Shown in pieces: positions 44,321 through 54,203 of a DNA stretch of 64,000 nt. How positions within the stretch are numbered: the first letter of the stretch is position 1; every line of letters starts with the position of its first letter. The DNA comes from Paenibacillus sp. JJ-223 (GTDB taxonomy: Bacteria > Bacillota > Bacilli > Paenibacillales > Paenibacillaceae): NCBI RefSeq assembly GCF_927798175.1, contig NZ_CAKMMP010000010.1:1-64000 (forward strand). Reading direction: 5' to 3'. The notes beneath the pieces are model-generated. The model saw only the letters and a program-made list of their open reading frames with translations. It was not told where the DNA came from and did no database searches. The translations under genes were made by a program, and so were the position numbers.

Positions 44321-45730
44321 TTGACACAGCCGAATGCGTTGGAACAATGTCTGAGCGTTGTATTCTCTGAAGACAAAAGCAAAGCTTACTTGGAATTATC
44401 GAAACATGAAGAGGGTCAGGAAATCGCTCTGGAAGAACTGGAAATGTATATCGCAAGTCAGGGGATCAAGTATGGCATCATAAAGGAAGCCCTGCTCGCT
44501 TTTGTGGCACAGCCCGAAAAGCATATCCATGTACGTTATTTATTTGCCGAAGGAATCGCTCCGGTTGCAGGCAAGGACGGTTTTATCAAACTGCATGCGG
44601 GGTTGGAGGAACACAGCGAACACCGTCCGCTGGAAGCCGAGGATGGCAAGGTGGACTATAAGGAAGTCACTCGCCTTGACAACGTTCGTTCCGGACAGAT
44701 TATCGCCGAACGGGTTCCCCCGGAAGAAGGCACCCCTGGTACCGCGGTAACGGGTGAAACCATTCCTTTTCGTCCAGGAAAAGAAGCCCGGTTTAAAGTG
44801 GGAAAAAACGTCGTTGTTAATCCGGATGGCTCCGCAATGTATGCCGCGATTGACGGGCTTGTGACCAAAACGGAAGATCACAAGTTAAATGTGTTCCCTG
44901 TATACGAAATTAACGGCGACGTTGATTATAGCACCGGCAATGTTGATTTCGTAGGGACCGTGGTCATCCGTGGCAACGTGCTGACGGGTTTCAAAGTTAA
45001 AGCAGCCGGCGACATACGCGTTGTAGGTGGAGTCGAAGGAGCAGAGTTGGAAGCCGGAGGTTCCGTAGAAATTACGGGCGGGATCATTGGATATAACAAA
45101 GGGCATGTGCATGCCGGACATAACGTGAAATGCACGTTTGTTCAGGAAGGGCATGTCGATGCCGGCGAAGATGTTCTCGTATCCCAGAGCATCATGCATT
45201 CCAGCATACGTGCAGGCCGTAACGTGATCTGTGCCGGAACGAAAGGGCTGATCGTCGGCGGGACGATCCAGGCCGGTGAGAATGTTTCCGCGCGCATTGT
45301 CGGAAACAGCATGTCCACGGTGACCTCCATTGAGGTCGGTGTTTTACCCAAACTTCGCAATGAGCTGAACGATTTGCGCTCGAATTTGCGAACCCATATG
45401 GATTCGTTGGACAAAACGAGGAAAGCACTGGCCCTTTTGGACCAACTGGCCGCATCGGGCCAGCTGAGCCCTGACAAAATGGCCATGCGGATCAAGCTTA
45501 CTGCCACTCAGAAATCTTCGATGCGTCAAAACGAGGAAACGAAACACCGCATCCTGGAAATCGAGAAGATTCTAGAAAATACGAGCATGGCGCGCGTCGA
45601 TATTTTCAAGACCATCTATGGTGGCTCTAAGATAGTTATCGGCAGATACACCAAATTTGTTAAAGATCCCGTCCATCGAATTTCATTTTATTACAGTGAT
45701 GGAGACATTGTGACGGTTCCATACGTTTGA
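44321..45730 (+). CDS. FapA family (DUF342) polymerising beta-helix protein
   Basis: A 469-residue FapA/DUF342 protein. The N-terminal half (~1-185) contains YLFAEGIAPVAGKDGFIKLH and the RPGKEARFKVGKNVVVNPDG segment. The middle (~205-340) is a right-handed beta-helix visible as repeated G-x-V/I-x-A-G turns (VKAAGDIRVVGGVEGAELEA, HVHAGHNVKC, HVDAGEDVLV, IRAGRNVICAG). A coiled coil (~345-440) follows. It starts at TTG 44321 behind AAGGGGGAAG. Related proteins occur by flagellar or polar-polymer loci; a scaffold role is inference. Confidence 0.9.
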   Translation: MTQPNALEQCLSVVFSEDKSKAYLELSKHEEGQEIALEELEMYIASQGIKYGIIKEALLAFVAQPEKHIHVRYLFAEGIAPVAGKDGFIKLHAGLEEHSEHRPLEAEDGKVDYKEVTRLDNVRSGQIIAERVPPEEGTPGTAVTGETIPFRPGKEARFKVGKNVVVNPDGSAMYAAIDGLVTKTEDHKLNVFPVYEINGDVDYSTGNVDFVGTVVIRGNVLTGFKVKAAGDIRVVGGVEGAELEAGGSVEITGGIIGYNKGHVHAGHNVKCTFVQEGHVDAGEDVLVSQSIMHSSIRAGRNVICAGTKGLIVGGTIQAGENVSARIVGNSMSTVTSIEVGVLPKLRNELNDLRSNLRTHMDSLDKTRKALALLDQLAASGQLSPDKMAMRIKLTATQKSSMRQNEETKHRILEIEKILENTSMARVDIFKTIYGGSKIVIGRYTKFVKDPVHRISFYYSDGDIVTVPYV

Positions 45731-45781
45731 TCTCACGATTCGAGTTCAGGAAGTTCCATTCGAAACCCAAGAGGTGAGCGC

Positions 45782-46099
45782 ATGAGTTTCAAGGCGGTAG
45801 AACTGCAGATCGCGGTGCCTAGAACGAGTGAAGCTGGGCGTTACCAAAATGAGTACCAACAGAGGCCGATGCTGGATCAGCAGATGATTGCGGAGCAAAC
45901 AGCCAAGGAAGCTCAGGCATCGAGTCAGCGCAGCACTGCGGTGGACGAAACGGCGGATGCTGCGGTGAGGGATGGCCAGTCCCACCAAGGAGAACGCCAT
46001 GGTGGCACATTGACGAGCGATGTGGAAGAAACCGGGGAGCAACAGCCCAAGCTTGCCGAGCATCCGTTTAAAGGGAAACATATCGATCTGTCCTTCTGA
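45782..46099 (+). CDS. Small unknown protein with conserved-looking ends
   Basis: A 105-residue hydrophilic protein with no membrane segment. It begins with FKAVELQIAVPRTSEAGRYQ and ends in HPFKGKHIDLSF. The middle is Gln/Glu/Thr-rich and probably disordered. The ends look constrained while the centre does not, as in short adaptor proteins found near motility genes in other Firmicutes. Ribosome-binding site AAGAGGTGAG is good. It lies between the FapA-like and SwrB-like genes. Function unknown. Confidence 0.75.
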   Translation: MSFKAVELQIAVPRTSEAGRYQNEYQQRPMLDQQMIAEQTAKEAQASSQRSTAVDETADAAVRDGQSHQGERHGGTLTSDVEETGEQQPKLAEHPFKGKHIDLSF

Positions 46100-46150
46100 G
46101 ATGATGGCATGGACTTTTTTTGAAACAGGATGAGCATAAGGAGAGATTCG

Positions 46151-46705
46151 ATGTCACCGTGGATTATTATTGTCATACTGGGAGGCTGTGCCATCGTTTA
46201 CGCTCTGATTCAGCCGAAGAAAAACAAGAATGAAGTACCGGAACAGAAGCTTGTTCAAGAAATGGAGGCAACGCTTGAGCATTATATGGCCGAAATCGAG
46301 AGGGATAACGATACTCTGATTCAGCGCGTTGCCGAAATGAAGGGAGAAGCCGCGGCTGCGGATCAGCGCATGCAGGCCCAGCTTGATGAACTGGAAAAAC
46401 GGTTGAAGGGACTTGAAGAGGCCCGGGTTGAAGCAGTGAACGAAGTTTATGTCCGGAATGCGATCTCCGAAGCGCCGGCAGGAGAAACCAAGGAGACCGC
46501 GTTTCAACCTTCTTTGGCGGCTGCCGAGCAGCCAAAGATGGATGAATTGCCCGATCCCCAACGCGAAACCATCAAAGCGCGGTATGCGGAGTTGTTCCGG
46601 CTGCATGGAGAAGGGAAATCCATGGATGCCATCGCAAAACACACGGGGATTCAACGCGGAGAAGTGCAGCTGATCTTACAGCTTGCAGAACGGGAGGAGA
46701 GCTGA
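46151..46705 (+). CDS. SwrB-like (YlxL/DUF6115) membrane coiled-coil protein
   Basis: A 184-residue protein with an N-terminal membrane helix (~2-17, SPWIIIVILGGCAIVYALI), a long charged coiled coil (~28-100) and a C-terminal helix-turn-helix-like motif (RLHGEGKSMDAIAKHTGIQR then GEVQLILQLAE). This architecture and the place downstream of sigD match SwrB of B. subtilis, which promotes flagellar basal-body maturation. Sequence similarity elsewhere is low. ATG 46151 is preferred to 46130 because AAGGAGAG is 8 bases upstream and the helix then starts the protein. Confidence 0.75.
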   Translation: MSPWIIIVILGGCAIVYALIQPKKNKNEVPEQKLVQEMEATLEHYMAEIERDNDTLIQRVAEMKGEAAAADQRMQAQLDELEKRLKGLEEARVEAVNEVYVRNAISEAPAGETKETAFQPSLAAAEQPKMDELPDPQRETIKARYAELFRLHGEGKSMDAIAKHTGIQRGEVQLILQLAEREES

Positions 46706-46708
46706 CGC

Positions 46709-47332
46709 ATGGACAAGCGCTCCCTATGGATCGGAATTGGCAGCGGCATGATTGTCGGAGCGGTATTGCTTCAGCTTGCCAACGTGGGACAAAATGCTTT
46801 AGCCGATAACGCTTTGGAGCCTGAGCAGGTTTCGTCGTTATCGAGGGAACAGCTGGAGAATGCTGCGAAGAGCATGAATCTCAAGCTGGTTGACAATGAT
46901 GCAGAGCTCTATACCGAGACCGAATGGGTGGAAAAAAAGAAACAAGAGAGCAGCACGCTGCAGGGAGAGACGGCAACTGCGCCGAAAGAGACGGAGCCGG
47001 CCGAAAAACCCGAAACCCCTATTGATCCGCAGCAGCCTTCTGCAGATGCTGCGGATTCGCCAACACAAACGAGCAAACCCGAAACCTCAAAGCCTACCGC
47101 CCCTGCGGAACCGAAGAAACAGGTCTCTTTTCGGATCCGTTCGGGAAGCACACTTGTGATGGTAGCGGAAAATCTCGAAAAAGCAGGCATTGTGGATGAT
47201 GCCGAAAGCTTCATCAAAGCAGGCCGGGAAGCAAAGATTAACACCAAAATACAAGTAGGCACCTACTCTCTTGAAAAAGGTGAAAGCTACCAGTCCATCA
47301 TCGACAAAATCATCAAAGAACCGTCAAGCTGA
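46709..47332 (+). CDS. MltG/YceG N-terminal-domain-like protein, lacking the catalytic domain
   Basis: A 207-residue protein with an N-terminal membrane or signal segment (~6-27) and a Pro/Glu/Thr-rich linker (~75-145). The C-terminal 60 residues (SGSTLVMVAENLEKAGIVDD ... TYSLEKGESYQSIIDKIIK) resemble the LysM-like N-terminal subdomain of the endolytic transglycosylase MltG/YceG. The catalytic lobe is absent, so it may bind peptidoglycan without cutting it. It is anchored facing outward if the helix is uncleaved. Its gene is the last of the long operon; a terminator overlaps its stop codon. Confidence 0.75.
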   Translation: MDKRSLWIGIGSGMIVGAVLLQLANVGQNALADNALEPEQVSSLSREQLENAAKSMNLKLVDNDAELYTETEWVEKKKQESSTLQGETATAPKETEPAEKPETPIDPQQPSADAADSPTQTSKPETSKPTAPAEPKKQVSFRIRSGSTLVMVAENLEKAGIVDDAESFIKAGREAKINTKIQVGTYSLEKGESYQSIIDKIIKEPSS

Positions 47333-47357
47333 GCTTGCTCAGACAGGACGGTTCTTT
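47315..47357 (+). terminator. Strong terminator closing the fla/che superoperon
   Basis: AAAGAACCGTC (47315-47325) pairs with GACGGTTCTTT (47347-47357), with an inner CTGAG/CTCAG stem. The left arm lies within the last codons of the preceding gene, so the stem overlaps its stop codon. Confidence 0.85.
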
Positions 47358-47405
47358 GCTTGCAGCGGCAGATGCAGGAGCGGATAGAAACATTCGAGGT
47401 AAATG

Positions 47406-47434
47406 TTGCAACCAACAATTTCTTGTGTTATATT
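47406..47434 (+). promoter_or_regulatory. Sigma-A promoter of rpsB
   Basis: TTGCAA (47406-47411), a 17-base spacer and TATATT (47429-47434). The resulting leader of about 120 bases contains a small GTGTT/AACAC hairpin near 47443 and may carry regulation by S2, which I could not confirm. Confidence 0.7.
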
Positions 47435-47558
47435 AGTTAACGGTGTTAAAACACACGCATGGCTAATTTTGTTGAGGGTGCTTTCCTGATGGAGAGTCTT
47501 GGCAAAAAATGATGCCTGCGGAGGGACACAAAAAAACCATATTAGGAGGTGTGTGAAG

Positions 47559-48257
47559 ATGGCAGTAATCTCCATGAAGCAGCTTCTTGAAGCTGGGGTA
47601 CACTTCGGTCACCAAACTCGTCGTTGGAACCCAAAAATGGATCGTTATATCTTCACCGAAAGAAACGGAATCTACATTATCGACTTGCAAAAAACAGTTA
47701 AAAAAGTCGAGGAAGCTTACAACTTCGTTAAAGGAATCGCAGCTGAAAATGGTACAATCCTGTTCGTAGGAACCAAAAAACAAGCTCAAGATTCCGTTAA
47801 AGAAGAAGCTGAGCGCGCTGGTCAATTCTACATCAACCAACGTTGGTTGGGTGGTACTCTGACAAACTTCCAAACGATTCAAAAACGTATCGATCGTTTG
47901 AAACAATTGGAAGCTTGGGAAGAGGACGGCACTTTCGGCGTATTGCCTAAAAAAGAAGTTATCTTGCTTCGCAAAGAAAAAGATCGTCTGGAGAAATTCC
48001 TCGGCGGTATTAAAAATATGAAAGGCCTGCCAAGCGCCCTGTTCATCATCGATCCTCGCAAAGAGCGTATCGCTGTTGCCGAAGCTCGCAAATTGGGTAT
48101 CCCAATCGTTGGTATCGTTGATACAAACTGCGATCCAGACGAGATCGATTATGTTATTCCAGGTAACGACGACGCGATCCGTGCCGTTAAGTTGCTGACA
48201 GGTAAAATGGCTGATGCCGTAATCGAAGCTCACCAAGGCGAAGAAACATCCGCTTAA
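47559..48257 (+). CDS. rpsB: 30S ribosomal protein S2
   Basis: A 232-residue ribosomal protein S2. [20 protein letters not shown] (~6-25) and the [19 protein letters not shown] segment with [20 protein letters not shown] are the PROSITE-type signatures. AGGAGGTG precedes ATG 47559. Codon use is strongly restricted (GTT, CGT, AAA, GAA), as expected for a highly expressed gene and unlike neighbouring genes. It is separated from tsf by an attenuator-like terminator. Confidence 0.99.
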   Translation: MAVISMKQLLEAGVHFGHQTRRWNPKMDRYIFTERNGIYIIDLQKTVKKVEEAYNFVKGIAAENGTILFVGTKKQAQDSVKEEAERAGQFYINQRWLGGTLTNFQTIQKRIDRLKQLEAWEEDGTFGVLPKKEVILLRKEKDRLEKFLGGIKNMKGLPSALFIIDPRKERIAVAEARKLGIPIVGIVDTNCDPDEIDYVIPGNDDAIRAVKLLTGKMADAVIEAHQGEETSA

Positions 48258-48290
48258 TCGAGCTCGCATTATACCTTAAGAATTAAATGA

Positions 48291-48335
48291 AAAGGGTGGT
48301 TGGTAGGTGGATAACCTCTCACTGCCCTTTTTTTA
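48291..48335 (+). terminator. Terminator/attenuator between rpsB and tsf
   Basis: AAAAGGG (48291-48297) pairs with CCCTTTT from 48326, with inner AGGT/ACCT pairing, followed by a seven-T run. It probably tunes the rpsB:tsf ratio. Confidence 0.75.
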
Positions 48336-48373
48336 GAGTGTACTTACAAAACTCATTTTGGAGGGAATTAACA

Positions 48374-49024
48374 ATGGCAGTAAATGCGAGTGCAGTAAAA
48401 GAACTTCGTGAAAAAACAGGCGCAGGTATGCTGGATTGCAAAAAAGCGCTGGAAGAAGCAAACGGTGACCTGACAAAAGCGGCTGAACTGTTGCGTGAAA
48501 AAGGTCTGGCAGCTGCGGCAAACAAAGCTGGCCGTGCAGCAACTGAAGGTACAGTGGAATCCTATATTCATGCTGGCGGACGGATCGGCGTTCTGGTTGA
48601 AGTTAACTGCGAAACGGACTTCGTAGGTAAAACAGACCAATTTAAAGAGTTTGTTAAAGATATCGCAATGCAAATTGCAGCAGCAAGCCCTAAATTCGTA
48701 AGCCGCGAAGAAGTTTCCACGGAAGAGTTGGAAAAAGAAAAAGAAATCCTGAGAGCACAAGCACTGAACGAAGGCAAGCCTGAAAAAATCGTTGAAAAAA
48801 TGGTTGAAGGCCGCATCGGCAAATACTACGAAGAGTTCTGTTTGCTGGAGCAACCTTTTGTTAAAGACCCTGACAAAACGATTTCTCAATTGCTGAATGA
48901 AAAAATCAGCCAAATCGGTGAAAATATCTCCATCCGTCGTTTCGTTCGTTACGAACTGGGCGAAGGCCTGGAGAAAAAAGTCGACAACTTCGTAGAAGAA
49001 GTTATGTCCCAAGTAAACAAGTAA
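48374..49024 (+). CDS. tsf: Translation elongation factor Ts
   Basis: A 216-residue nucleotide-exchange factor for EF-Tu. [20 protein letters not shown] (~10-29) is the EF-Ts signature, and [20 protein letters not shown] (~75-94) begins the core domain. The short length with a single extended core is usual in Bacillales. GGAGGG precedes ATG 48374. Codon use is as biased as in rpsB. Confidence 0.99.
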   Translation: MAVNASAVKELREKTGAGMLDCKKALEEANGDLTKAAELLREKGLAAAANKAGRAATEGTVESYIHAGGRIGVLVEVNCETDFVGKTDQFKEFVKDIAMQIAAASPKFVSREEVSTEELEKEKEILRAQALNEGKPEKIVEKMVEGRIGKYYEEFCLLEQPFVKDPDKTISQLLNEKISQIGENISIRRFVRYELGEGLEKKVDNFVEEVMSQVNK

Positions 49025-49158
49025 GCAATAACGAATGATTGCCGGTTAGTCAAAATGCTTTTCGAAGATATAAGAATGAACAAACTTCGAAGCTCGCAAC
49101 TCCCTTATATCTAAGGAAAACAATGCCTTTCCGGATCATCGTTTTTCCTAAAAAGAGT

Positions 49159-49186
49159 GGAACACAAGCTGTGTTCCTTTCTTTTT
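49159..49186 (+). terminator. Terminator between tsf and pyrH
   Basis: GGAACAC (49159-49165) pairs with GTGTTCC (49171-49177), followed by TTTCTTTTT. Two more pairable elements lie upstream: AGATATAA with TTATATCT (~49065-49113) and GGAAAA with TTTTCC (~49115-49148). Confidence 0.75.
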
Positions 49187-49219
49187 AAGCAGGAGGCTAC
49201 GCGCGAGAAGTTTTGTTGA

Positions 49220-49989
<770 letters not shown>

Positions 49990-49990
<1 letters not shown>

Positions 49991-50544
49991 TGCCACAAGC
50001 AGTTAAAAAAAGTGCTGAAGAACGTATGGAAAAGGCCATTCAGGCATTGCGTCGCGATCTTGCGACTCTGCGTGCCGGACGTGCCAGCTCAGCTCTGTTG
50101 GACCGAATTCAAGTTGAATATTACGGCGCGATGACGCCTCTCAACCAGTTGGCCAACATCAGTACGCCGGATTCCCGTACGCTGATGATTCAGCCTTGGG
50201 ATAAATCTTCGATGAGCGACATTGAGCGCGCGATCATGAAATCCGATCTCGGGCTTACGCCTGCAAATGACGGAAGCATGATTCGCCTGTCCATTCCTCC
50301 GTTGACTGAAGAGCGCAGAGCCGAACTTGTCAAACTTACCAAAAAGTTCGGTGAAGAAAGCAAAGTGGCCATTCGAAACATTCGGCGCGATGCAAATGAT
50401 GACATCAAAAAAATGGAAAAGTCGGACATTTCCGAGGACGAATCCCGGAGACATCAAGACGATATCCAGAAATCGACGGACAAGTTTATCGCTGAAGTCG
50501 ATAAGGTACTCGCTGCCAAAGAAAAAGAAATTATGGAAGTGTAA
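49990..50544 (+). CDS. frr: Ribosome recycling factor
   Basis: A 184-residue factor that splits post-termination ribosomes with EF-G. The three-helix bundle is evident: [20 protein letters not shown] (~12-31), the hinge and domain II with [18 protein letters not shown], then [20 protein letters not shown] and [17 protein letters not shown]. It overlaps pyrH by one base. A terminator follows before uppS. Confidence 0.99.
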
Positions 50545-50555
50545 GACAAGCGCAG

Positions 50556-50590
50556 CCCCTCCGATACGGTGGGGTTTTGTCTCTTTTTCC
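50556..50590 (+). terminator. Terminator after frr
   Basis: CCCC-T-CC (50556-50562) pairs with GG-T-GGGG (50568-50574), followed by TTTTGTCTCTTTTT. Confidence 0.65.
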
Positions 50591-50633
50591 AAGCTTCAGG
50601 TGAAGAAACTTCAAGGATTTTGGAGGAACAGGA

Positions 50634-51401
50634 ATGATCAAACGGGTTCGGTCGTGGTGGAATGGGGCTGAAAAGCAGGAAACGCTGACGATTTCCGGGG
50701 ACAATATCCCGGAGCATGTTGCCATCATCATGGACGGAAACGGACGCTGGGCCAAACGGCTTGGACTTCCGAGGATCGCCGGGCACCAAAGCGGCATGAA
50801 AGCCGTCAAGCGTGCGGCCATAGCAGCGGATGAACTGGGGATTAAATATCTGACGATGTACGCTTTTTCGACAGAAAATTGGGCGCGTCCAAAAGAAGAA
50901 GTGGACTTTCTGATGCGGCTTCCGCAAGAATTCCTGGCGATAGAGCTGGATGAACTGATCGAAAAAAATGTTCGTATTTCCATGATGGGTCAAGAGGAAT
51001 ATTTGCCTTCCCACACCGTGGATGCTTTACGTGAGGCAATTCAGCGTACGCAGCATAATACCGGGTTGGTATTGAATTTTGCAATGAATTACGGAAGTCG
51101 CAAGGAAATGACGGACTGTACCAAGCAGATTGCATTGAAAGTGCAGTCGGGGGAATTGTCGATCGAGGAAATCACGCCTGAAGTGATCGACAAACATATG
51201 TTTACTGCAGGCATGCCTGATCCTGATTTGTTAATCCGCACAAGCGGCGAACTTAGACTCAGCAATTTTATGTTGTGGCAATTGGCATATAGTGAATTAT
51301 GGTTTACGGATATATATTGGCCTGAATTCGGCAAACAGCATTTGCTTGAAGCCGTGGCCGAATATCAGCGCAGGTCACGGCGTTACGGCGGTTTGAAATA
51401 G
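50634..51401 (+). CDS. uppS: Undecaprenyl diphosphate synthase (isoprenyl transferase)
   Basis: A 255-residue cis-prenyltransferase that makes the C55 lipid carrier for peptidoglycan and other wall polymers. The catalytic aspartate is D34 in IIMDGNGRWAKRLGLPR. LTMYAFSTENWARPKEEVDF and the C-terminal PDPDLLIRTSGELRLSNFML then YSELWFTDIYWPEF are diagnostic. TGGAGG precedes ATG 50634. cdsA follows 16 bases downstream. Confidence 0.98.
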   Translation: MIKRVRSWWNGAEKQETLTISGDNIPEHVAIIMDGNGRWAKRLGLPRIAGHQSGMKAVKRAAIAADELGIKYLTMYAFSTENWARPKEEVDFLMRLPQEFLAIELDELIEKNVRISMMGQEEYLPSHTVDALREAIQRTQHNTGLVLNFAMNYGSRKEMTDCTKQIALKVQSGELSIEEITPEVIDKHMFTAGMPDPDLLIRTSGELRLSNFMLWQLAYSELWFTDIYWPEFGKQHLLEAVAEYQRRSRRYGGLK

Positions 51402-51417
51402 ATGGAGGATGAAGCCG

Positions 51418-52212
51418 TTGAAACAGCGAATAACGACAGGAATAATAGCAGGCGCGTTGTTTTTGGGTTTTTGCCTGCTGGGTGGACCCTGGTACCATGG
51501 ATTGGTACTGGTAATGGCTCTCATCGGTTATTATGAGTTTGTGAAAATGACAGGGCTGCCGCCCTTTTCGGGCGCAGCCCTAATCGGGTATGCAGGTGTT
51601 TTTGCATTGGTGTTTCCATGGGAAATGCTGTGGGACCATCGCCCGCTAACGTTATTTCAGGTGGGCTGGCTTGTTATGCTTGTGTTGATGGCAACCTCGG
51701 TTGTAACGAAAAACAGAATATCGGTGAACACGGTAGCCATGCTGTTTCTGGGCGTGGTTTACGTAGGGGTTGGCTTTTATTACATTGCGGAATCGAGGCA
51801 TTTGCCAAACGGTCTTTTTTGGACGTTTTTGCTGCTCGGTTCCATTTGGTCCAGTGATGCAGGGGCCTACTTTGTAGGAAAGCTTATCGGCAAAAACAAG
51901 CTGTGGCCATCGATTAGCCCCAACAAAACGGTTGAAGGAGCGTTGGGTGGCATTGCGATTGCAATTGTGACCTCGCTTGTTTTTGCATGGGCTTCGGACG
52001 GACTGCTCACTTGGGAAAGGGCGATATTCATCGGGCTTGCCGCTGCGGTGGTAGGGCAGATGGGGGATTTGATCCAATCCGCATACAAACGTATATATAA
52101 CATCAAGGATTCCGGCAATCTGCTTCCGGGACATGGAGGCATCTTGGATCGATGTGATAGTTGGATCGTGGTATTCCCGTTTGTACATATACTGATGTTA
52201 TTGCCCTATTAA
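51418..52212 (+). CDS. cdsA: Phosphatidate cytidylyltransferase
   Basis: A 264-residue integral membrane enzyme that makes CDP-diacylglycerol from phosphatidic acid and CTP. About seven or eight hydrophobic segments are visible. The C-terminal signature KDSGNLLPGHGGILDRCD and the SDAGAYFVGKLIGK loop with PNKTVEG identify it. TTG 51418 is chosen because GGAGGATG is 6 bases upstream; an ATG at 51409 lies inside that ribosome-binding site. The order uppS-cdsA-dxr-rseP is standard. Confidence 0.96.
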   Translation: MKQRITTGIIAGALFLGFCLLGGPWYHGLVLVMALIGYYEFVKMTGLPPFSGAALIGYAGVFALVFPWEMLWDHRPLTLFQVGWLVMLVLMATSVVTKNRISVNTVAMLFLGVVYVGVGFYYIAESRHLPNGLFWTFLLLGSIWSSDAGAYFVGKLIGKNKLWPSISPNKTVEGALGGIAIAIVTSLVFAWASDGLLTWERAIFIGLAAAVVGQMGDLIQSAYKRIYNIKDSGNLLPGHGGILDRCDSWIVVFPFVHILMLLPY

Positions 52213-52280
52213 TTACGAATGCAGATCGTGTATGGCGAATGGCCGTACATGTAATGGGATAAATGAAAATGAGGTGCAGC

Positions 52281-53435
52281 ATGAAAAAAATTGCGATTCT
52301 CGGTTCTACCGGTTCCATTGGAACTCAGACACTGGATGTCGTAGACATGCATCCAGACCTTTTTCAGGTCGAGGGTCTGGCTGCCGGGGGAAACATCGAA
52401 CTTCTGATAGATCAAGCCAAACGTTACAGGCCGCAAAAAGTATCCGTCGGTTCCAAGGAGCTTGCAGACAGGATCGCTCCATATCTCCCTGCGGGAACGC
52501 AGCTGTGTTACGGCGAAGAAGGTCTGATTGAAGTTGCATCCGGAACCGATGCAGATACGGTTGTCACTGCGGTAGTGGGCAGCGTCGGATTGGAGTCCAC
52601 GCTGGCAGCGATCGAAGCAGGCAAACAGATCGGCCTAGCCAATAAAGAAACGCTGATTACCGCCGGCCATATCGTTACTTCCCGGGCTGCGGCCAAAGGC
52701 GTAGCGTTGCTTCCCGTGGACAGCGAACACTCTGCCATTTTTCAATGCTTGAACGGGGAGAATCGGGATCGCATAAAAGGCATTACGCTCACGGCATCGG
52801 GGGGCTCCTTCAGGGACTTGTCCCGCGAACAGCTGGAGCACGTGACCGTTGAAGACGCATTGAAACATCCGAACTGGTCCATGGGATCCAAAATCACGAT
52901 CGATTCCGCCACAATGGTCAACAAAGGACTTGAAGTGATTGAGGCTCACTGGCTATTCGGCCTTGATTATGATCAGATCGATGTGCTGCTTCACCCGGAG
53001 AGCATTGTCCATTCTTTTGTGGAGTTTGAAGACACGAGCATCATTGCCCAGTTGGGAAATCCCGACATGCGCGTACCGATCCAATATGCCCTGACTTATC
53101 CCGATCGATTGCCGTCACCTTCCAAGAGACTTTCGCTGGCACAAGCAGGGCGATTGAATTTTCGCGAGATGGACATGGAACGGTTTCCATGTTTAAGAAT
53201 GGCTTATGAATGTGGAAGAATGGGAGGAACTGCGGCCACGGCTTTCAATGCGGCTAACGAGGTAGCGGTAGCGGCGTTTTTGAAAGGGCTGATTCCATTT
53301 TTGCAAATAGAATATATCATCGAGAAAGTGCTTGATCAGCACGTTCTTATTCAGAATCCAGTCCTTGAGGAGATTCATTTGGCAGATCAACAGTCGCGCA
53401 GGTTTGCCGAGTCTTTGATTGAATTGAATTCATAA
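52281..53435 (+). CDS. dxr: 1-deoxy-D-xylulose 5-phosphate reductoisomerase
   Basis: A 384-residue enzyme of the MEP isoprenoid pathway that forms 2-C-methylerythritol 4-phosphate. The NADPH-binding [12 protein letters not shown] lies at residues 8-19. [32 protein letters not shown] and the [20 protein letters not shown] segment contain metal and substrate residues. ATG 52281 is preferred over 52263 for the GAGGTG at 52271. A terminator follows, then an unusual 0.8-kb gap before rseP. Confidence 0.98.
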   Translation: MKKIAILGSTGSIGTQTLDVVDMHPDLFQVEGLAAGGNIELLIDQAKRYRPQKVSVGSKELADRIAPYLPAGTQLCYGEEGLIEVASGTDADTVVTAVVGSVGLESTLAAIEAGKQIGLANKETLITAGHIVTSRAAAKGVALLPVDSEHSAIFQCLNGENRDRIKGITLTASGGSFRDLSREQLEHVTVEDALKHPNWSMGSKITIDSATMVNKGLEVIEAHWLFGLDYDQIDVLLHPESIVHSFVEFEDTSIIAQLGNPDMRVPIQYALTYPDRLPSPSKRLSLAQAGRLNFREMDMERFPCLRMAYECGRMGGTAATAFNAANEVAVAAFLKGLIPFLQIEYIIEKVLDQHVLIQNPVLEEIHLADQQSRRFAESLIELNS

Positions 53436-53455
53436 ACCGAATAGGGTATTTATGG

Positions 53456-53489
53456 AATCAACTATATGGTATAATATAGTTGATTTTTT
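53456..53489 (+). terminator. Terminator after dxr
   Basis: AATCAACTATAT pairs with ATATAGTTGATT around a short loop, followed by a six-T run to 53489. Confidence 0.88.
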
Positions 53490-53529
53490 ACATTGTTGAG
53501 CATCCACCAGACACGCCAAGCGGACCGCT

Positions 53530-53553
53530 GGGCTTTCGTGTTTTACGAAGCCC
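53530..53553 (+). other. Hairpin in the dxr-rseP gap
   Basis: GGGCTTTCGT (53530-53539) pairs with ACGAAGCCC with a one-base bulge. No T run follows. Confidence 0.5.
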
Positions 53554-53588
53554 GGGTCATATCACATACTGTGAACCATCGTATTTCT

Positions 53589-53630
53589 AAGGTCCCCTTC
53601 AAGATCTGTTCTGATCGAAAAGGTGGCCTT
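53589..53630 (+). other. Second hairpin in the dxr-rseP gap
   Basis: AAGGTCCCCTT (53589-53599) pairs with AAGGTGGCCTT (~53620-53630) at 10 of 11 positions, with inner GATC/GATC pairing. TTTCTAC follows, so weak termination is possible. An SD-like AAGGAGGA lies about 13 bases later. Confidence 0.5.
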
Positions 53631-53927
53631 TCTACATATTTGAAGGAGGAATCGGGCATAGCCAGCCAATGAATGGTTATACATCCCTTGAGAAAAGCAA
53701 TACACTAAGCTTGCGGAATGGAGTATACGGACGTTAATATAAAAGCTGCAGCGCTAGACGTCAGGATTGTTGAAGGGCGTTACACCTCATGATCAATATG
53801 AATGCTACAATGAAGTGTTACTAAGAGACGTTGTATAGGTTGAATCGATACCGGTCATGGATCCTGTTCTGGGCCAAATCCAGGGGACCAACAGCTCGCA
53901 GTCTTTCGCTAGTTTAAAGCGTGTGCT

Positions 53928-54203
53928 ATGCCTCAAGAGATTTCGTGTTATGATTATCGTTATGGCGGGTACGTTCCGCTGCTGCATGTTCCGGGCTCAA
54001 TTGATATTCATTTTGAGAATATTATCGATTATGGAGAATATCCTCTATTCATAGAAATGGAAACCCTGTTTTCAAATGAAGTCGAGCAGAGAAGGCTTGG
54101 CCGCTACCCGTTCATGAACCGTCGTTTGGAAGATATCGCACTTGGCAGCGATCCGAGATCCAAAATACTTCTTGGTATTTTTTTGAGAATAATGTTATTC
54201 TAA
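53928..54203 (+). pseudogene. Orphan ORF, possible decayed gene fragment
   Basis: An open frame of 91 codons from ATG 53928 with protein-like composition: CYDYRYGGYVPLLHVPGSID, then YPLFIEMETLFSNEVEQRRL and RYPFMNRRLEDIALGSDP. It has no ribosome-binding site and is closed upstream by TAG 53910-53912. The last residues (GIFLRIMLF) run into the palindrome before rseP. I do not recognise the family. It could be a remnant of a larger gene that decayed here. Confidence 0.35.

Noticed and set aside
53490..53660. T-box leader suggested by AAGGTGGCC near 53620, ahead of rseP-proS
   Set aside because: The conserved T-box sequence with its ACCGCG part is missing, and the distance to proS is about 2 kb with rseP between.
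53669..53737. 22-codon ORF downstream of AAGGAGGA
   Set aside because: The ATG is about 19 bases from the ribosome-binding site and the peptide has no recognisable features.
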